This document shows positions 26,189 to 37,103 of a stretch of 64,000 nt of DNA, in pieces. The DNA is from Sporothrix humicola. Lineage: Eukaryota; Ascomycota; Sordariomycetes; Ophiostomatales; Ophiostomataceae. Every line of letters begins with the position of its first letter. Position 1 is the stretch's first letter. The notes beneath the pieces are model-generated. The model saw nothing but the letters and a program-made list of their open reading frames with translations. It had not been told where the DNA came from and searched no databases. The stretch spans positions 186,001-250,000 of the forward strand of contig WNYE01000021.1 in NCBI GenBank assembly GCA_021396245.1. Direction: 5' to 3'. Made by a program: the position numbers and the translations under genes.

Positions 26189-26401
26189 AAACGGATGAGG
26201 ATAGGCGATATGACCTTCAGGGACTATCACATCGAATTAAACCAAAGCAGAGGCTAAAGCAACGGGCGTTTAACTTTCGTTGCTCTGAGGCAGTATCACG
26301 ACTGGATGTCTAACGGAGCATGCATGTCGGTTACACCGGGGCAAAGCGGCGGGAACAAAAAAATAGAAGGAAGGAAATTTTTATAGATAAGAACCATAAA
26401 C

Positions 26402-26475
26402 GGTCGATTGGTCTAGTTGGTTATGACGACGCCTTAACACGGCGTAGGTCCTCGGTTCGATCCCGAGATCGATCA
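26402..26475 (+). tRNA. tRNA-Val (AAC)
   Basis: This 74-nt sequence folds as a complete cloverleaf. The acceptor arms GGTCGAT / ATCGATC pair with one G-U, the D-arm is GTC...GAC, the anticodon stem ACGCC/GGCGT carries the loop TTAACAC (anticodon AAC), and the T-arm is CTCGG-TTCGATC-CCGAG, with discriminator A. It closely resembles yeast tRNA-Val(AAC). There is no intron. A short T-run (T5) beginning four bases past the end could be the Pol III terminator. Confidence 0.95.
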
Positions 26476-26591
26476 CATCTTTTTGGAGGTGGATTCGCTT
26501 CTCTTTTTTTCATAATGAACTTCGCTGTTTTCCCCTCATAATATTATTTTGCGGCCACGGCTTTCAATAATCAGCGAGCAATTGCCTACAA

Positions 26592-26663
26592 TCTTTCGTA
26601 GTATAGTGGTCAGTATACGGGCTTGTCACGCCCGGGACCCGGGTTCAATTCCCGGCGAAAGAG
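26592..26663 (+). tRNA. tRNA-Asp (GTC)
   Basis: This 72-nt sequence forms a full cloverleaf. The acceptor arms are TCTTTCG / CGAAAGA, the anticodon stem CGGGC/GCCCG carries the loop TTGTCAC (anticodon GTC), and the T-arm is CCGGG-TTCAATT-CCCGG, with discriminator G. There is no intron. A run of eight T follows directly, a strong Pol III terminator. It lies 116 bp after the tRNA-Val gene on the same strand. Confidence 0.95.
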
Positions 26664-26671
26664 ATTTTTTT
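26664..26671 (+). terminator. Pol III terminator of tRNA-Asp
   Basis: An oligo-T run of eight begins two bases past the discriminator base. This is the standard RNA polymerase III stop signal. Confidence 0.8.
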
Positions 26672-26887
26672 TGTTAATTTGGTTTTCTTCACATTTTTTC
26701 TTTTTGCAGACAAAATATTTGCCTCTTAGCCAGCCGTTTTTAATTGAAACTATGATATTTTCACGTATACTCGTGCCACGCATGCTCCCACACTCTAGTT
26801 ATATTTCTTTTCAATAAGTTGGTCGAAAATTTTACGGCAAAAAAATGAAAAGTTTGTCCTTTCCAAACGTCCAAAACACCATGTCAC

Positions 26888-27851
26888 GTGACTATGATGC
26901 ATCCACTTACACGGGCCGGCCCCACTGTCACGGTTCGAGCCGATGACCCCGATGTGAGTCGTACCTTCCTTGTTTGTTTGTTAAAGCAAACGTCAGAAAT
27001 CATCAGAGCAGTCATCGTTGACATGGCTAGATACAAGATGAACGACATCTGTGAAGGTTTAAGCAGCGAAGTGACTAAATTTGGTGAGTGACGAAGTCTT
27101 GAAATCAGACCGGCCGAATCGATATTTTGTCGTGGCCGTCCATGGCCCGGCGCATGGAGAGGAGTATTCATTGCCCATGGCACATCCGTCTCGTTTCGAA
27201 AAGTGCACAATTATGATGCCGTATTTGTGAAGCACTTCGGTTGGGCGAATCTGTACTTTGTACCAAAAAAACTGCAGATAATCGATTACTCGATTATCTC
27301 TTTTCGTCCAAATTTGATTTACCTCATCTTCATTTGAGTCGCCAGCTCACTTCTTACTGCCTCGTCCTCTTCAATTACAACTAGCTTTGCATGCTGTCGT
27401 GGAGCAAGGACAGAAACTACAATCTGGTCACATTTCTCGAGACCAAGCCTATTGATGCATGGGACACGACGTACGTCCGCGGATGGGTTCGAAGACACCG
27501 GTACTCAAGGAGGGAATCACTGACCGATGAGCCACCGCCGCCAACGTAAGAAACCCCAGAGCTCAGTAGCCTGGCAGCTTTTATCGCCGGTGTTGGTCTG
27601 AATAAAGAGGGGTCTGTTCGGCCCGGACTACCACGACATAAATCTTCCAGTCGGGTATTTTAGGGTGCCAGGCCGTGCAAACGACGAACTTTTCTCCGAT
27701 ATGATTAACCCTGAGGCCCTCGTGTGCGTCAATAATTTGTACGCCAGCCCTGTTCCTGTCGGGGACAGCAGGCAGGTGTAGGGAGTGTGCACTTTGTTTT
27801 TGTGGCAGATTGAGGGCTTTGAGGCAGGCATATGACTATCGCGGGAGATGA
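26888..27851 (+). pseudogene. scattered possible exons or relic of an unrecognised gene
   Basis: Several short stretches read like protein, in different frames. One frame at 26888-27091 contains amphipathic sequence (VDMARYKMNDICEGLSSEV) and ends at a GTGAGT. A second frame covers about 27115-27240 (PGAWRGVFIAHGTSVSFRK). A third starts with ATG at 27391 and runs 52 codons to a TAA that overlaps a good donor (GTAAGA at 27546). A fourth, open from 27602, reads GPDYHDINLPVGYFRVPG and runs to 27781; splicing out 27776-27827 would end it in QAYDYRGR at 27851. I cannot join them into one open gene. They may be exons of a divergent gene or the decayed remains of one. I do not recognise the family. 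Confidence 0.25.
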
Positions 27852-30800
27852 TGGAAGTGGATATGGCCTTGCTATGGCAGAATGGAAGAGAATATCTATA
27901 GGATTGCGAGACAGGATTATGACAATACTTATGCTTATTAAATTCACCATGTTCAAACTCGGCAGTGAGTCCTCTGTTTAAAAAAAAATGAGAAGAAGAA
28001 AAGGCCTATGTGATTTTATTTTCTTGAAGAAAAAAGTAGATAAGCTAAATAAAATTTGAATTTGAGGACCATAGATTTTTTTTATAAGTGTCCACGAGAT
28101 AATAAATGTGTGAAAACAAAAGGCATGGTCAATAATCTGAATTTAAAGCGCATTCTTTTTTCAAAAATAAATATTCATAGGATGATGAAAATAACACGGA
28201 GCTGGACATCAACAATCTGCGTAATCCACTTGAAAAACATGTGTATCGAAAGAAAGACTCTATCTATCCTCGGCCGTTGCTAATTTTACTTCTGCTATTA
28301 TCGACTGTTAATAGAGAACGCGAGTTAAACGATGGCAGCCATGGTGCCACATACGCATCTCCAGAAGCGGACTCACAATGATGTTTAACACACTAAACAA
28401 TAAGAACAAGAACACATCACCAATCAAACAACGACATCAATTTCTTTTTAGTTACGAAGACAAGTCCAGTCATAAAGGAAGGTAGAAATGACCACAGCCG
28501 TATATTTTGAATGGTTGGTCTGGATGCAGGCTGCCCCTCCTGGCCTCCCTCGCCAACGTGCTTTCATGTTTGATGATCGTGAAGGGTCCCTTGCGCACTC
28601 CCCTCGTTTGTTTCTGATCTCGCTGTTTCGCCCTGAGAACTTTCCTTTTCCTCCCACAGAACCTCGATCGTCTGGGTCCTGCGACCCTGCGTTAAACCTT
28701 CTTTCCTTTTACATTGCCTTTCCTGCGGCAACTTTAATTTTATTTTTGTAACAAAAACACAAATGGTGTGTTGCCTCGAGGCCATCCTTCCTCTTATCCT
28801 TTTACCTGGATCGGCGAGGACGGGATCCGGCCGGGCGATGCATGCACCCAAGCACCCAAGAGAGTGAGAACATCACATCAACCGGCGACCCAAAACACAG
28901 CTCGGGTTACAGGCTGCCAAGAATTGATGGTTGCGGTTGTTGACTTTGACGTCTTCCTGACAAATGTAGATCGAGATATCGCATTTGACGTTTAGCTCGA
29001 CATCTCCACATCTTCTCCATTGCCTGCACTCACGTTTCCTCGAGCACAAATGATACTTTATGGCCAACGTTGTCGTCTTGCTGTTTCCGTTTCGACTGTG
29101 CTACCTGCTCAGCCTCTATTTCCGGCCTGAAGTGAGTTCAACGCTCGACGACGGTGGGACAGTTGTGACTGGCATCTCCGGCCGCCTATCATCACTTTTG
29201 AGATTGTCTGCATCGAATCCTCCAGCCATACCATGTCATAGGGCATGCTCGTGTATGGAGCACATTGCGTACGCCGTAATACGGACCAATCCCAAATTCC
29301 TTTGGTCTTTGCCCGACTGGCCCATCATCGACATTCCAGTCAGTGCCGCCGGAGGACAAACCAAAGGACAATGCCAGTACTTTGTATTCCGTATTGAGTT
29401 TACGACAATTGAACGTCGTGTGAGGACTCGTTTGGCACTCCGTGCTCCGTACAGCCTCATTTTTCATTTCCCGTTCCCATGTGTCGGCTCCATGTCCGTC
29501 GTCGGGCGTCGTTGTTCGACATGCCCTTCTTTGGTTCTCCATTGACCGCAGGTTCGCGCCCATGTCTCAATCCGTCACGCTGCCTTTGTCGTTGGTTGGA
29601 CCCTTTGACGGGCTCTCCTTTTGGCCATTGCCACAACTCACCATGCATCATGCAGAACACCAAAGAGCATGCTGCTGCATCCCTCCGTATTAAAGGTTGG
29701 TCGTCGTATCTTCTGATGTCGAAGGTCAGTGCTGTATTGTGATTGGCCCTGGCTGCCAACTCTTGCCCAGTCTTTCAGTGTGGTTTGAGTGGTTGTCTTC
29801 TCATTGTCTCCTCACCCCCTTTCGTTCGGAACAGCAGCGTGGCTGTGCAACTAAGATTGCGATTTCTTTGGTTTTGTTGATGGAGCACAAGCACAACAAC
29901 ACAACTTCGACAACAGTCTTCTCTCACATCCCTTCTTTCACACTAGGTTGGTCTCGCACAAGTTCTCACAACTTTGCTTGGCTGGGTTCTTGGGTTCTTG
30001 GATGCTCGTGTGCATGCAGTAATACTAGAACATAGTTTCAATGCAGTGACTTGTGGTAGCCTCGATGGTCGCTCGCCTCTGACAATTGGTGTTTTGAGAC
30101 AGGCGAGATGTGGACAAGGCCACCCCTTCAGCCGGCCTTTCCACTGTTTTCTGATGCTCTTGGTTCTCTTGGGAGCCTCTTGGGAGCCTCTTGGAGGCTC
30201 TTGGTTTGTTAGGTGCTGGTCTTTTTGTCCGACGCGCGCCCCCTTGTTTTGCGACACTGCATCAGTGACGACAGAGGGCCAGAGAGAGTGCCCACCAGCC
30301 AATGGATCTTGGCTGCAACGGTGGGCTGGTGCTCCGGCGGCTGTCCCACTGTATCCCTTTGATGCTACAGACTTGGACACTGCATCCTGCTGCACAACGC
30401 CAGGGCGCTCGTTCTCTTGCAGTATCTTGTTCCTTGCTCTCTCGATTGCTTTCGTAGGTGGTATTTTCGAAGAAATGCTCTTGGGCCTCACCTTCGGCTC
30501 TCTCGCCGCGTTTCAAGATGGCCAATGCTGAATCTGGCTAAACAAGGGGAGAGACATACCGTGACAGCGATAACAGCAAGTTCTTTCGTTCCTAGACCCG
30601 GTCTTTCGTCTGTTCCAAACGGCACCCAAACACGAGCCGGCGGTGGCAGTGCAGAAGAAAAAAAGCTTCATTTTGTTGTTTTCTCACGTTCTCATTTTCG
30701 ATTGTTTCTTTTTGGTTGGACGCGCCTTCCCCGTATTTCTGGTATTTTGATTTTTGGGCTTCCATTCCCCTGAGAAATTATGCGGGAGGGTGCGCCCCAG

Positions 30801-33317
30801 AGTGTACCTTTTTAGCGCATGTGCTTCGTGTTCGCGCGTGCGCTTTCCCAATTGCTGCATGCGACCTCAGAATTAATACGGAGCGACCTCGTATTAACTG
30901 CCTCCAAGAAAACAGTGTCAGACCTAGAGAGCACTGTGCCTGGTCGCTCCTGCTTTGTGGAATACTGCAAGCAGTCGAGGCAGTCTCAATACGCAACGAA
31001 AGAGGAAGATGGAATACGAATCGTGTGCGTATCCCATGCACTTTCCCTCCCCACACAATCTGGCTTTCCTTGCTCCTACCGTCCTTCGTTCTCCAGTGTT
31101 TTGATCGCATTTTGCTGCTCATTTCACCTGTGCTGTTGGCGCTATGCAGCCTTTCCGTCGCTTCCCATTTACTTTTTTTTCTTCTTAGGGGGGGCGAGCG
31201 CTCCTTCCCCACTGGACTCAGGGGTGAAATTCGTCCCAAAGTGGACCTGACACTCACCGAAAAAGGGAAAGGGCCAAAGACGAGAGGAGAGATCAAGAAG
31301 AATTGACCAAGCCGACCCGGGCACGAGAATCCACAAGCCAAGGCGCCAAGACGAATAGAAGAACAGGTGCTTGGGGCCATTAGGTCCAGGTCTGGCCTAG
31401 ACACAAAACCCGCGCGAGACTGGCATCTAAATTAAGAAACAAAGGACACCAGAGAAAACGAGGAGGGCCGTCATGCTTTCACGGCAGTAGCGATGATGTG
31501 CACGCTGAAAAGGCTTGAAAGGACCTTCAAAGACCTGAAAGAAGAAAGAAAGCTGGTCGTACGGTGGCGAGTCAAACAAGGAAAGCACGACCAGGAGAAC
31601 AAAAGAGAAGGCACACAAGGAAAGAGCGATGCACCTCTCCCAAGACACGAACGGCCCATAACGTCAGACGGCTCTTCGTCAGCAACCTCAATACGAACAA
31701 GGAAAGACTAGAAACAGGCAAAAGTCGGGACGAAAATAGTCGACAATGGGCGCTTTTGCGCTTTCATACAATACGCCGCAAAAATGCCAATATTCGCGAC
31801 AAAAGGGACAGAGAAAGTCTTTCATGAACTGAATGAAAAGAATCGACAGCAATGAAAATGAGAAGCCAAAAGATTCCATGCGAGGCCCATCGACCGACGG
31901 CTGGCTCGGCGTTGTCTTTTGGTTCCTTTTCAATACGAGGTGGCACACAGTGTGCAGAGCGCAGAAAATATGCAGACTCTGTACAATTGCATAATATGCT
32001 TGCGGAGGGAGTACATCGACAGGAAACTTGCATAATTGCATCAAGGTTCGCACTGTCCTATGGTACTTGCTTAGTGCAACGCCAACCGCACGAATGGCAT
32101 GTACCCCGGCCATCCTGTCCACCGTGTGGGTGGGAGACCACAGCACTTTCCTGGGCACCGCTGATAGCGATATGCAGTGCTAAAACGGCCTGCTCCAGGG
32201 GGCCGTCAGGGGGCACCCAGTGCGCATTGCCAGCTGCCTTCTCGAATTTACAGGCTTCTAGTGGCTTGTGCTAACACTGTCACTTCATTTTTACAGGAGG
32301 CGGTCGCCCCTTCTCCCCTGTTGGAACAGTGCGATCTATTGACACGCCCCTGGCACCCCCTCTTTCCCGCGCTCTCATTTGTTCTTGCATGGATGCGCTC
32401 ACGCCCCCCTGTCACTCCTGTCGCTGCCCCTGCCTGTCTCTGCGTTTGGTGCCTGCTTCTTTTGGGTCCTCACCACCTGCACCTGCTTCGTGAGCGTCAC
32501 TCTCTCCGCCCGAGTACGAGCTCCAGCGCCCGCCCAACCACACAATTCGTCCCAATCCAGAAGTAGCTACGGGCTCTGGGCTACGTAAGATACTGGGCAT
32601 CCACTCTTTTTTCTGGTTCCCGGCCTTTCCTGTTTGCACTGTCGCTCCTGCCCCGACACCCCGTCCTTGCTTTTTTCCCTCACTTCTCGCCCTCTTTTTT
32701 CACTCCCACCCCCCTTCGCTCCTGCCACAGCCAGCGATACACGCCAACCACCATACCACAAAGGAAAAACAGGAAGCAGGCGTTCCATCCTTTCTCTTCC
32801 CTCCTTTTCCTCTCGTCATCGTCCACTTCCTCTCGTTTTCCACCATCACCAACCCTCATCTTCCATTTTGTTTTTCTTCTTTTCTTCTCGTTGTATTTCC
32901 TCCCCTCCCTCCGCTCTTTACCTGTGGTGCAATCGCCGCATCTCCCTTTTCCTTTCGACCCTCCCCCAGGAACAGGTTCTCCCTTCGGCCTCCCTTTCTA
33001 TTAACGCCAGCGGTCGCGCCCCTGAACGGTCAATTTCCTCCCTCGCTTCTTCGTCGTTGATCGCCGTCTTTTCCAACGACCGTTCTGACGACTCGCAACA
33101 TTCAATCTCCCATACGACACTCGTTTTATCCCTTGGAATAGTTATTCACTCTAACTCTCGTTTCATCACATCGCCAGCATCGATTCTGTCGACATATTTC
33201 GGAAAATAAAGCGACCCATGATTTATCGGACGTAAAGAACCGTTTATTCAATCGACTTTTTAATTGACAACAAAACCGAATCGAGGAACACGACCGTCCG
33301 GTCTCCAACTCGCAACC
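27852..33317. other. gene-free region between the AT-rich island and the FLC-like gene
   Basis: 27.85-28.45 kb continues the AT-rich island, with no gene seen. From about 28.45 kb composition returns to that of the rest of the window. Frames such as 29974-30531 and 30716-31306 overlap others on both strands and show no domain. 32.2-33.3 kb is strongly pyrimidine-rich on the + strand and is probably the promoter and leader of the FLC-like gene. A possible 5S rRNA relic lies near 32.10 kb. Confidence 0.5.
32075..32175 (+). pseudogene. possible truncated 5S rRNA relic
   Basis: The segment around 32125-32160 (GTGGGTGGGAGACCAC, then CCTGGGCACCGCTG) resembles the 3' half of eukaryotic 5S rRNA, where a TGGGTGGGTGACCAC motif is followed by a CCxGGxxxTGTT segment. 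A CATCCTGTCCACC just upstream could correspond to the ATCCCGTCCGCTC region, with the roughly 35 bases that normally separate the two missing. Filamentous fungi carry dispersed 5S genes and pseudogenes. The 5' end does not match well, so this may be chance. Confidence 0.22.
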
Positions 33318-35786
33318 ATGTGGTCTTCCGCGAGATCACTGCTCTTTGCCGCCATCGGCGCGCTCAGCATCACCGCCGCATCCGCCGAGGAGCTGCTCAA
33401 GTCCAACTCTCTCAACACTTGCCAGGCCAACTCCGGTTTCACGGCTAGTCTTTTCGATGTCGTCTTCACGCCCAACAACAACTCCGCCAGCGTCGACATG
33501 GTCGCCGTCTCCTCTATTGAGGGCAACGTCCTCTTCGATGTCACGATTATTGCCTATGGTCTCCAGCTCATCCGCCGCACAGTCGACCCTTGTGACGCCG
33601 GCCTGGCCGGTCTCTGCCCCATGACGGCCGGCAAGCTTTCCATGACTTTCAACCTGGCTGTTGGCTCTGATGCCACCGATGTTATCCCTGGTATTGCTTA
33701 CAGTTTCCCCGATCTCGATGCCACCGTCAAGGTCTACATCAACATGACCTCCGGTGACCAGGCTGGCCAGAGCGTCGCCTGTGTCGAGGCCGACATTTCC
33801 AACGGCAAGACTGTCAACCTCCTCGGCGTCAAGTGGGCCACTGCCATCGTGGCTGGCCTGGCTCTCGCCTCGTCTGCTGTCGTCTCTGGCCTGGGCCACT
33901 CCAACGCTGCTTCTCACGTTGCTGCCAATGCTCTGTCGCTGTTCAGCTACTTCCAGGGCCAGGCCATGCTCGGCCTGACTGGTGTCAAGCTGCCGCCTGC
34001 TGCCGCGTCCTGGACCCAGGACTTCCAGTGGAGCATGGGCATCATCCGTGTTGGTTTCATGCAGACCATCTTCACCTGGTACCAGCGCGCCACTGGCGGC
34101 ACGCCGTCTGATCTGTTTAACTCGCTCACGGCCGTGTCCGTCCAGGTTGAGAAGCGCTCGCTGAGCGTTGCCGATGCCGCCTCCAAGTACCTGCCGCACG
34201 CCCTCTCTTTCATGCCGCGCCATATCGCCATGGCTCCGCGCCACATTGCCCGCCATGTTACGACTGGTGTCAGCGCAGTATCCAACTTGATTGGCAAGCG
34301 TTCTACCCTTGAAGTTAACAGCTCCGGCAGCTATGTCGTCTTCGGTATCCAGCGTGTCGCCTACGTTGCCGGCATTGAGTCGACCAACCTGGTCCTGACT
34401 GGCCTGACCTTCTTCTGCATCTTTGTCGTCATTGTTATTCTCGGTGTCGCCGCCTTCAAGGGCTTCTGCGAGCTGGCTGCCAAGCGCCACTGGATCAAGA
34501 GCGACACTTTCCTTGAGTTCCGCAACGGCTGGTTTACCGTTCTCAAGGGCATCCTCTTCCGGGTTACGCTTATTGGCTTCCCCCAGATGTGCATTCTCTG
34601 CCTGTGGGAGTTCACCCAGGTTGACTCGCCCGCCATTGTTGTCCTTGCCGTTTTCTTCTTTTTCGGCATGCTCATCACTCTCGGCTGGGCTGCGTCCAAG
34701 GTTATCCGGATTGCCCGCCGTTCTGTCGCCATGCACCGCAACCCGGCCTACATCCTGTTCTCGGACCCCCAGGCCCTGAACAAGTGGGGTTTCCTCTACG
34801 TCCAGTTCCGTGCCTCCGCCTACTACTACATTGTCCCCATGCTGGTGTACACCCTCGTCAAGGGCATGTTCGTCGCCTTTGCCCAGTCCAAGGGTGTCGT
34901 TCAGGCCATTGCCTTTATCCTGCTTGAGGCCTTTGTTCTGATTGCCGCCACTGTCCTCCGCCCGTGGATGGACAAGAAGACCAACGCTTACAACATTGCC
35001 ATTTGCGTCTTCAACTTTGTCAACGCTATTTTCCTGCTGATCTTCACCGACGTCTTTGGCCTGCCTGGCCTTGTTATTGGCATTGTCGGTGTCGTTCTCT
35101 GGATCATGAACGCCGTCTTCTCGCTGGTGCTCCTGATCATGCTGATTGTCACGACGACCCTCGTCTTCTTCCGCAAGAACCCCGACACCCGCTACCAGTT
35201 CATGGCCGACGACCGCGCCTCGTTTATGAAGTCGCAGACGCAGCTCAACACCACGACCGAGCTGGATGCCCTGGCCGTCACTGCCCGCGGCGACAAGGCC
35301 GGCTACAAGTCGAACCTGGACCTGGACGACGACAACGAGTCCATCTCGTCGGACTCGCTGCGCCGCCGCACCGACCCCACCCTGGCTGCCAATAACGTCG
35401 CGGCCTCTAACAACATGTACCGCGACCCCCCTCGTTCGCCCGTTGACCCGTCGATGCCTCTGTTCCCTGCCGACAACCGTAGCCACGCTTCGTCGCAGAA
35501 CTCGGGTGCCGCTCAGGGCTACAACAACAGCAACAACAGCTACGCCGGCTCGGGCTACGGCCCTGTTCCGGGTAACGCCCGCTCGCCGAGCCCGTACAAC
35601 GGCTCCAACTCCAACCTGTCGGCAGGCGGTGGTTACCGGCCACAAGGCAACCCCGCCCCTTCGTTCCGCCAGCAAAACAACGCCAGCCCCGCCAGCTTCC
35701 GTCAACAAAACAACGCAAGCCCGGCAGGCTTCCGCCAGCAGAACAACGCCAGCCCATGGCAGCGTGGTGCCGGCTACGACCACTAG
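33318..35786 (+). CDS. FLC/TRP-like membrane protein (ML-like TRP_N plus TRP domains)
   Basis: This is a single-exon gene of 822 aa starting at the first ATG of the frame. Residues 1-23 form a signal peptide (ALSITAASA before EELLKS). Residues about 24-165 form the lumenal ML-like domain with paired cysteines and N-glycosylation sites. Residues about 170-640 contain the polytopic TRP domain with around nine hydrophobic helices, including a KWATAIVAGLALASSAVVSG first helix. The last 180 residues are hydrophilic and low complexity. Layout and length match the yeast Flc1/2/3 flavin-carrier family (780-800 aa) and fission-yeast Pkd2 relatives, which act in the ER or plasma membrane and are linked to FAD transport, calcium flux and cell-wall synthesis. 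Whether this copy transports FAD or conducts calcium cannot be told from sequence. It converges with the DUF3433 gene. Confidence 0.88.
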   Translation: MWSSARSLLFAAIGALSITAASAEELLKSNSLNTCQANSGFTASLFDVVFTPNNNSASVDMVAVSSIEGNVLFDVTIIAYGLQLIRRTVDPCDAGLAGLCPMTAGKLSMTFNLAVGSDATDVIPGIAYSFPDLDATVKVYINMTSGDQAGQSVACVEADISNGKTVNLLGVKWATAIVAGLALASSAVVSGLGHSNAASHVAANALSLFSYFQGQAMLGLTGVKLPPAAASWTQDFQWSMGIIRVGFMQTIFTWYQRATGGTPSDLFNSLTAVSVQVEKRSLSVADAASKYLPHALSFMPRHIAMAPRHIARHVTTGVSAVSNLIGKRSTLEVNSSGSYVVFGIQRVAYVAGIESTNLVLTGLTFFCIFVVIVILGVAAFKGFCELAAKRHWIKSDTFLEFRNGWFTVLKGILFRVTLIGFPQMCILCLWEFTQVDSPAIVVLAVFFFFGMLITLGWAASKVIRIARRSVAMHRNPAYILFSDPQALNKWGFLYVQFRASAYYYIVPMLVYTLVKGMFVAFAQSKGVVQAIAFILLEAFVLIAATVLRPWMDKKTNAYNIAICVFNFVNAIFLLIFTDVFGLPGLVIGIVGVVLWIMNAVFSLVLLIMLIVTTTLVFFRKNPDTRYQFMADDRASFMKSQTQLNTTTELDALAVTARGDKAGYKSNLDLDDDNESISSDSLRRRTDPTLAANNVAASNNMYRDPPRSPVDPSMPLFPADNRSHASSQNSGAAQGYNNSNNSYAGSGYGPVPGNARSPSPYNGSNSNLSAGGGYRPQGNPAPSFRQQNNASPASFRQQNNASPAGFRQQNNASPWQRGAGYDH
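35664..35755 (+). repeat. three-copy 33-bp coding repeat (FRQQNNASPA-S/G)
   Basis: Near the C-terminus of the FLC-like protein an 11-residue unit beginning FRQQNNASP occurs three times in tandem, the last copy being truncated. Synonymous differences between copies (CAG/CAA, GCC/GCA) show they are not a very recent slippage product. Confidence 0.9.
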
Positions 35787-37103
35787 AGGGATGCTTCGTA
35801 CCAACATCTTACGGATACATCATTCTGAGTGGGACCGCTTCCTGTCTCAAAAAAAGAGAAGGGCGGGACAGTGGCCGCACCCAGCACATGTCTATAATTG
35901 GGTTTGCGTTGGGATAAACCGTTGACAAGACCGTCAAACGGGTTCCATCAATTTTTGCTTGTTGAATTTTTATTTTTGTCTTTTTTTTTATAAACAGCAT
36001 GACAAAAGGCGTCCAGGGAAAGGAGGGCGACACCAAAGCCTTTGGGTAGTTTTTGTATTCTCTTTTTTGTTTTTCTTTGCTTCCTTTTTGCTATATTTAC
36101 TTTTGTCACAAAGTCATCCTCCTATGCCATGAAAAGACGGCGGGAGGATGCAACTAACCATCAACCTCACCACCATTTCCCATGTATACAACCATCCACT
36201 ACTGCATTCGCGCATCTCTTTATTTCCTTTTTCTTTTCTTGGTTTCTTTTCTTTTCATTCTCACACTTTTCTTAGTCTACCAATCACGCTTTACTAGTTC
36301 TTTTTTTCTTAACAAATCAATCATTGTTTTAACGTGTATACATTGTTTTTTAGTATGTGATTATGTCATTACGTGATGTCTTCGAGCTTGCAACTTTGAC
36401 GTCGTGTTGATATTTATCCCAAACAACAAAGACGATGTTTTGAAACCGCACGGAAAAGTAAAGGAGGGGGCGTGTAAGTTTTGCCGTCTTTTACCCAATT
36501 CTGTGCCTTTTGCGCCTTCAGTCTGCAGACGGGAGGAAGGCTCGGTAGTATGACGCCAAGTGCAATATATTTTAATACATTCGATAGTGAGGCGTGTGCA
36601 GAAAACAACAACTGACAAGAATAGGGCCAAGCCGGAAGGATCGACGGCAAACTGCTTGTGTTTGCTGTCGTTGCTTCTTTTTAATCTATCTTGTTCTCTC
36701 TGTAGAATGTGGCAAACGGGAAAAGCAAGATAGATGAATGACGCAAAACGGGATGGATTTGCAATACCGACGAATTGGCAGTGCCTTCTTTTTGGTCGCG
36801 AGAATCCTGTTACTTTCACAACAATATATCGGCCCAGGAAACGGGGACAGTTTTCGTCATGTTGTAAATGGATTAATGGGGTTAAAAGGGTACAAATGCA
36901 AGGTTCTCAATTATATCTTCTTCCTACATATGTATATGAGAAACAGATTGAAGCTATGCCTTGTTCATTGCATGCTCCTTTGGATATCATTTCCGTGCCC
37001 GTTTGCCATTTACCAAGTGTCGTAAAAATCAAAACGCCGTACAGAAATTATCTACATAAATCAACAATGTTCTTTTCTCTTTAGGAGATAGAAAGGGTCC
37101 ATG
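35787..37103. other. intergenic region between convergent genes
   Basis: This holds the two facing 3' UTRs of the FLC-like (+) and DUF3433 (-) genes. It is A/T-rich, with pyrimidine-rich blocks at 36.05-36.35 kb. No coding frame with domain-like sequence is seen; the minus-strand frame at 36361-36819 shows no recognisable features. Confidence 0.5.

Noticed and set aside
26931..26945. GGTTCGAGCC, resembling a tRNA T-arm
   Set aside because: No anticodon or acceptor arm can be formed around it.
29974..30531. 185-codon + strand frame
   Set aside because: An opposite-strand frame of the same length overlaps it, and the translation is Cys/Trp/Gly-rich without any motif, as expected by chance in this DNA.
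33336..35807. 823-codon open frame on the minus strand opposite the FLC-like gene
   Set aside because: It is an antisense shadow of a GC-rich coding region. Its translation is rich in R/G/A/D/E/V with no domain, while the + strand shows a signal peptide and TRP helices.
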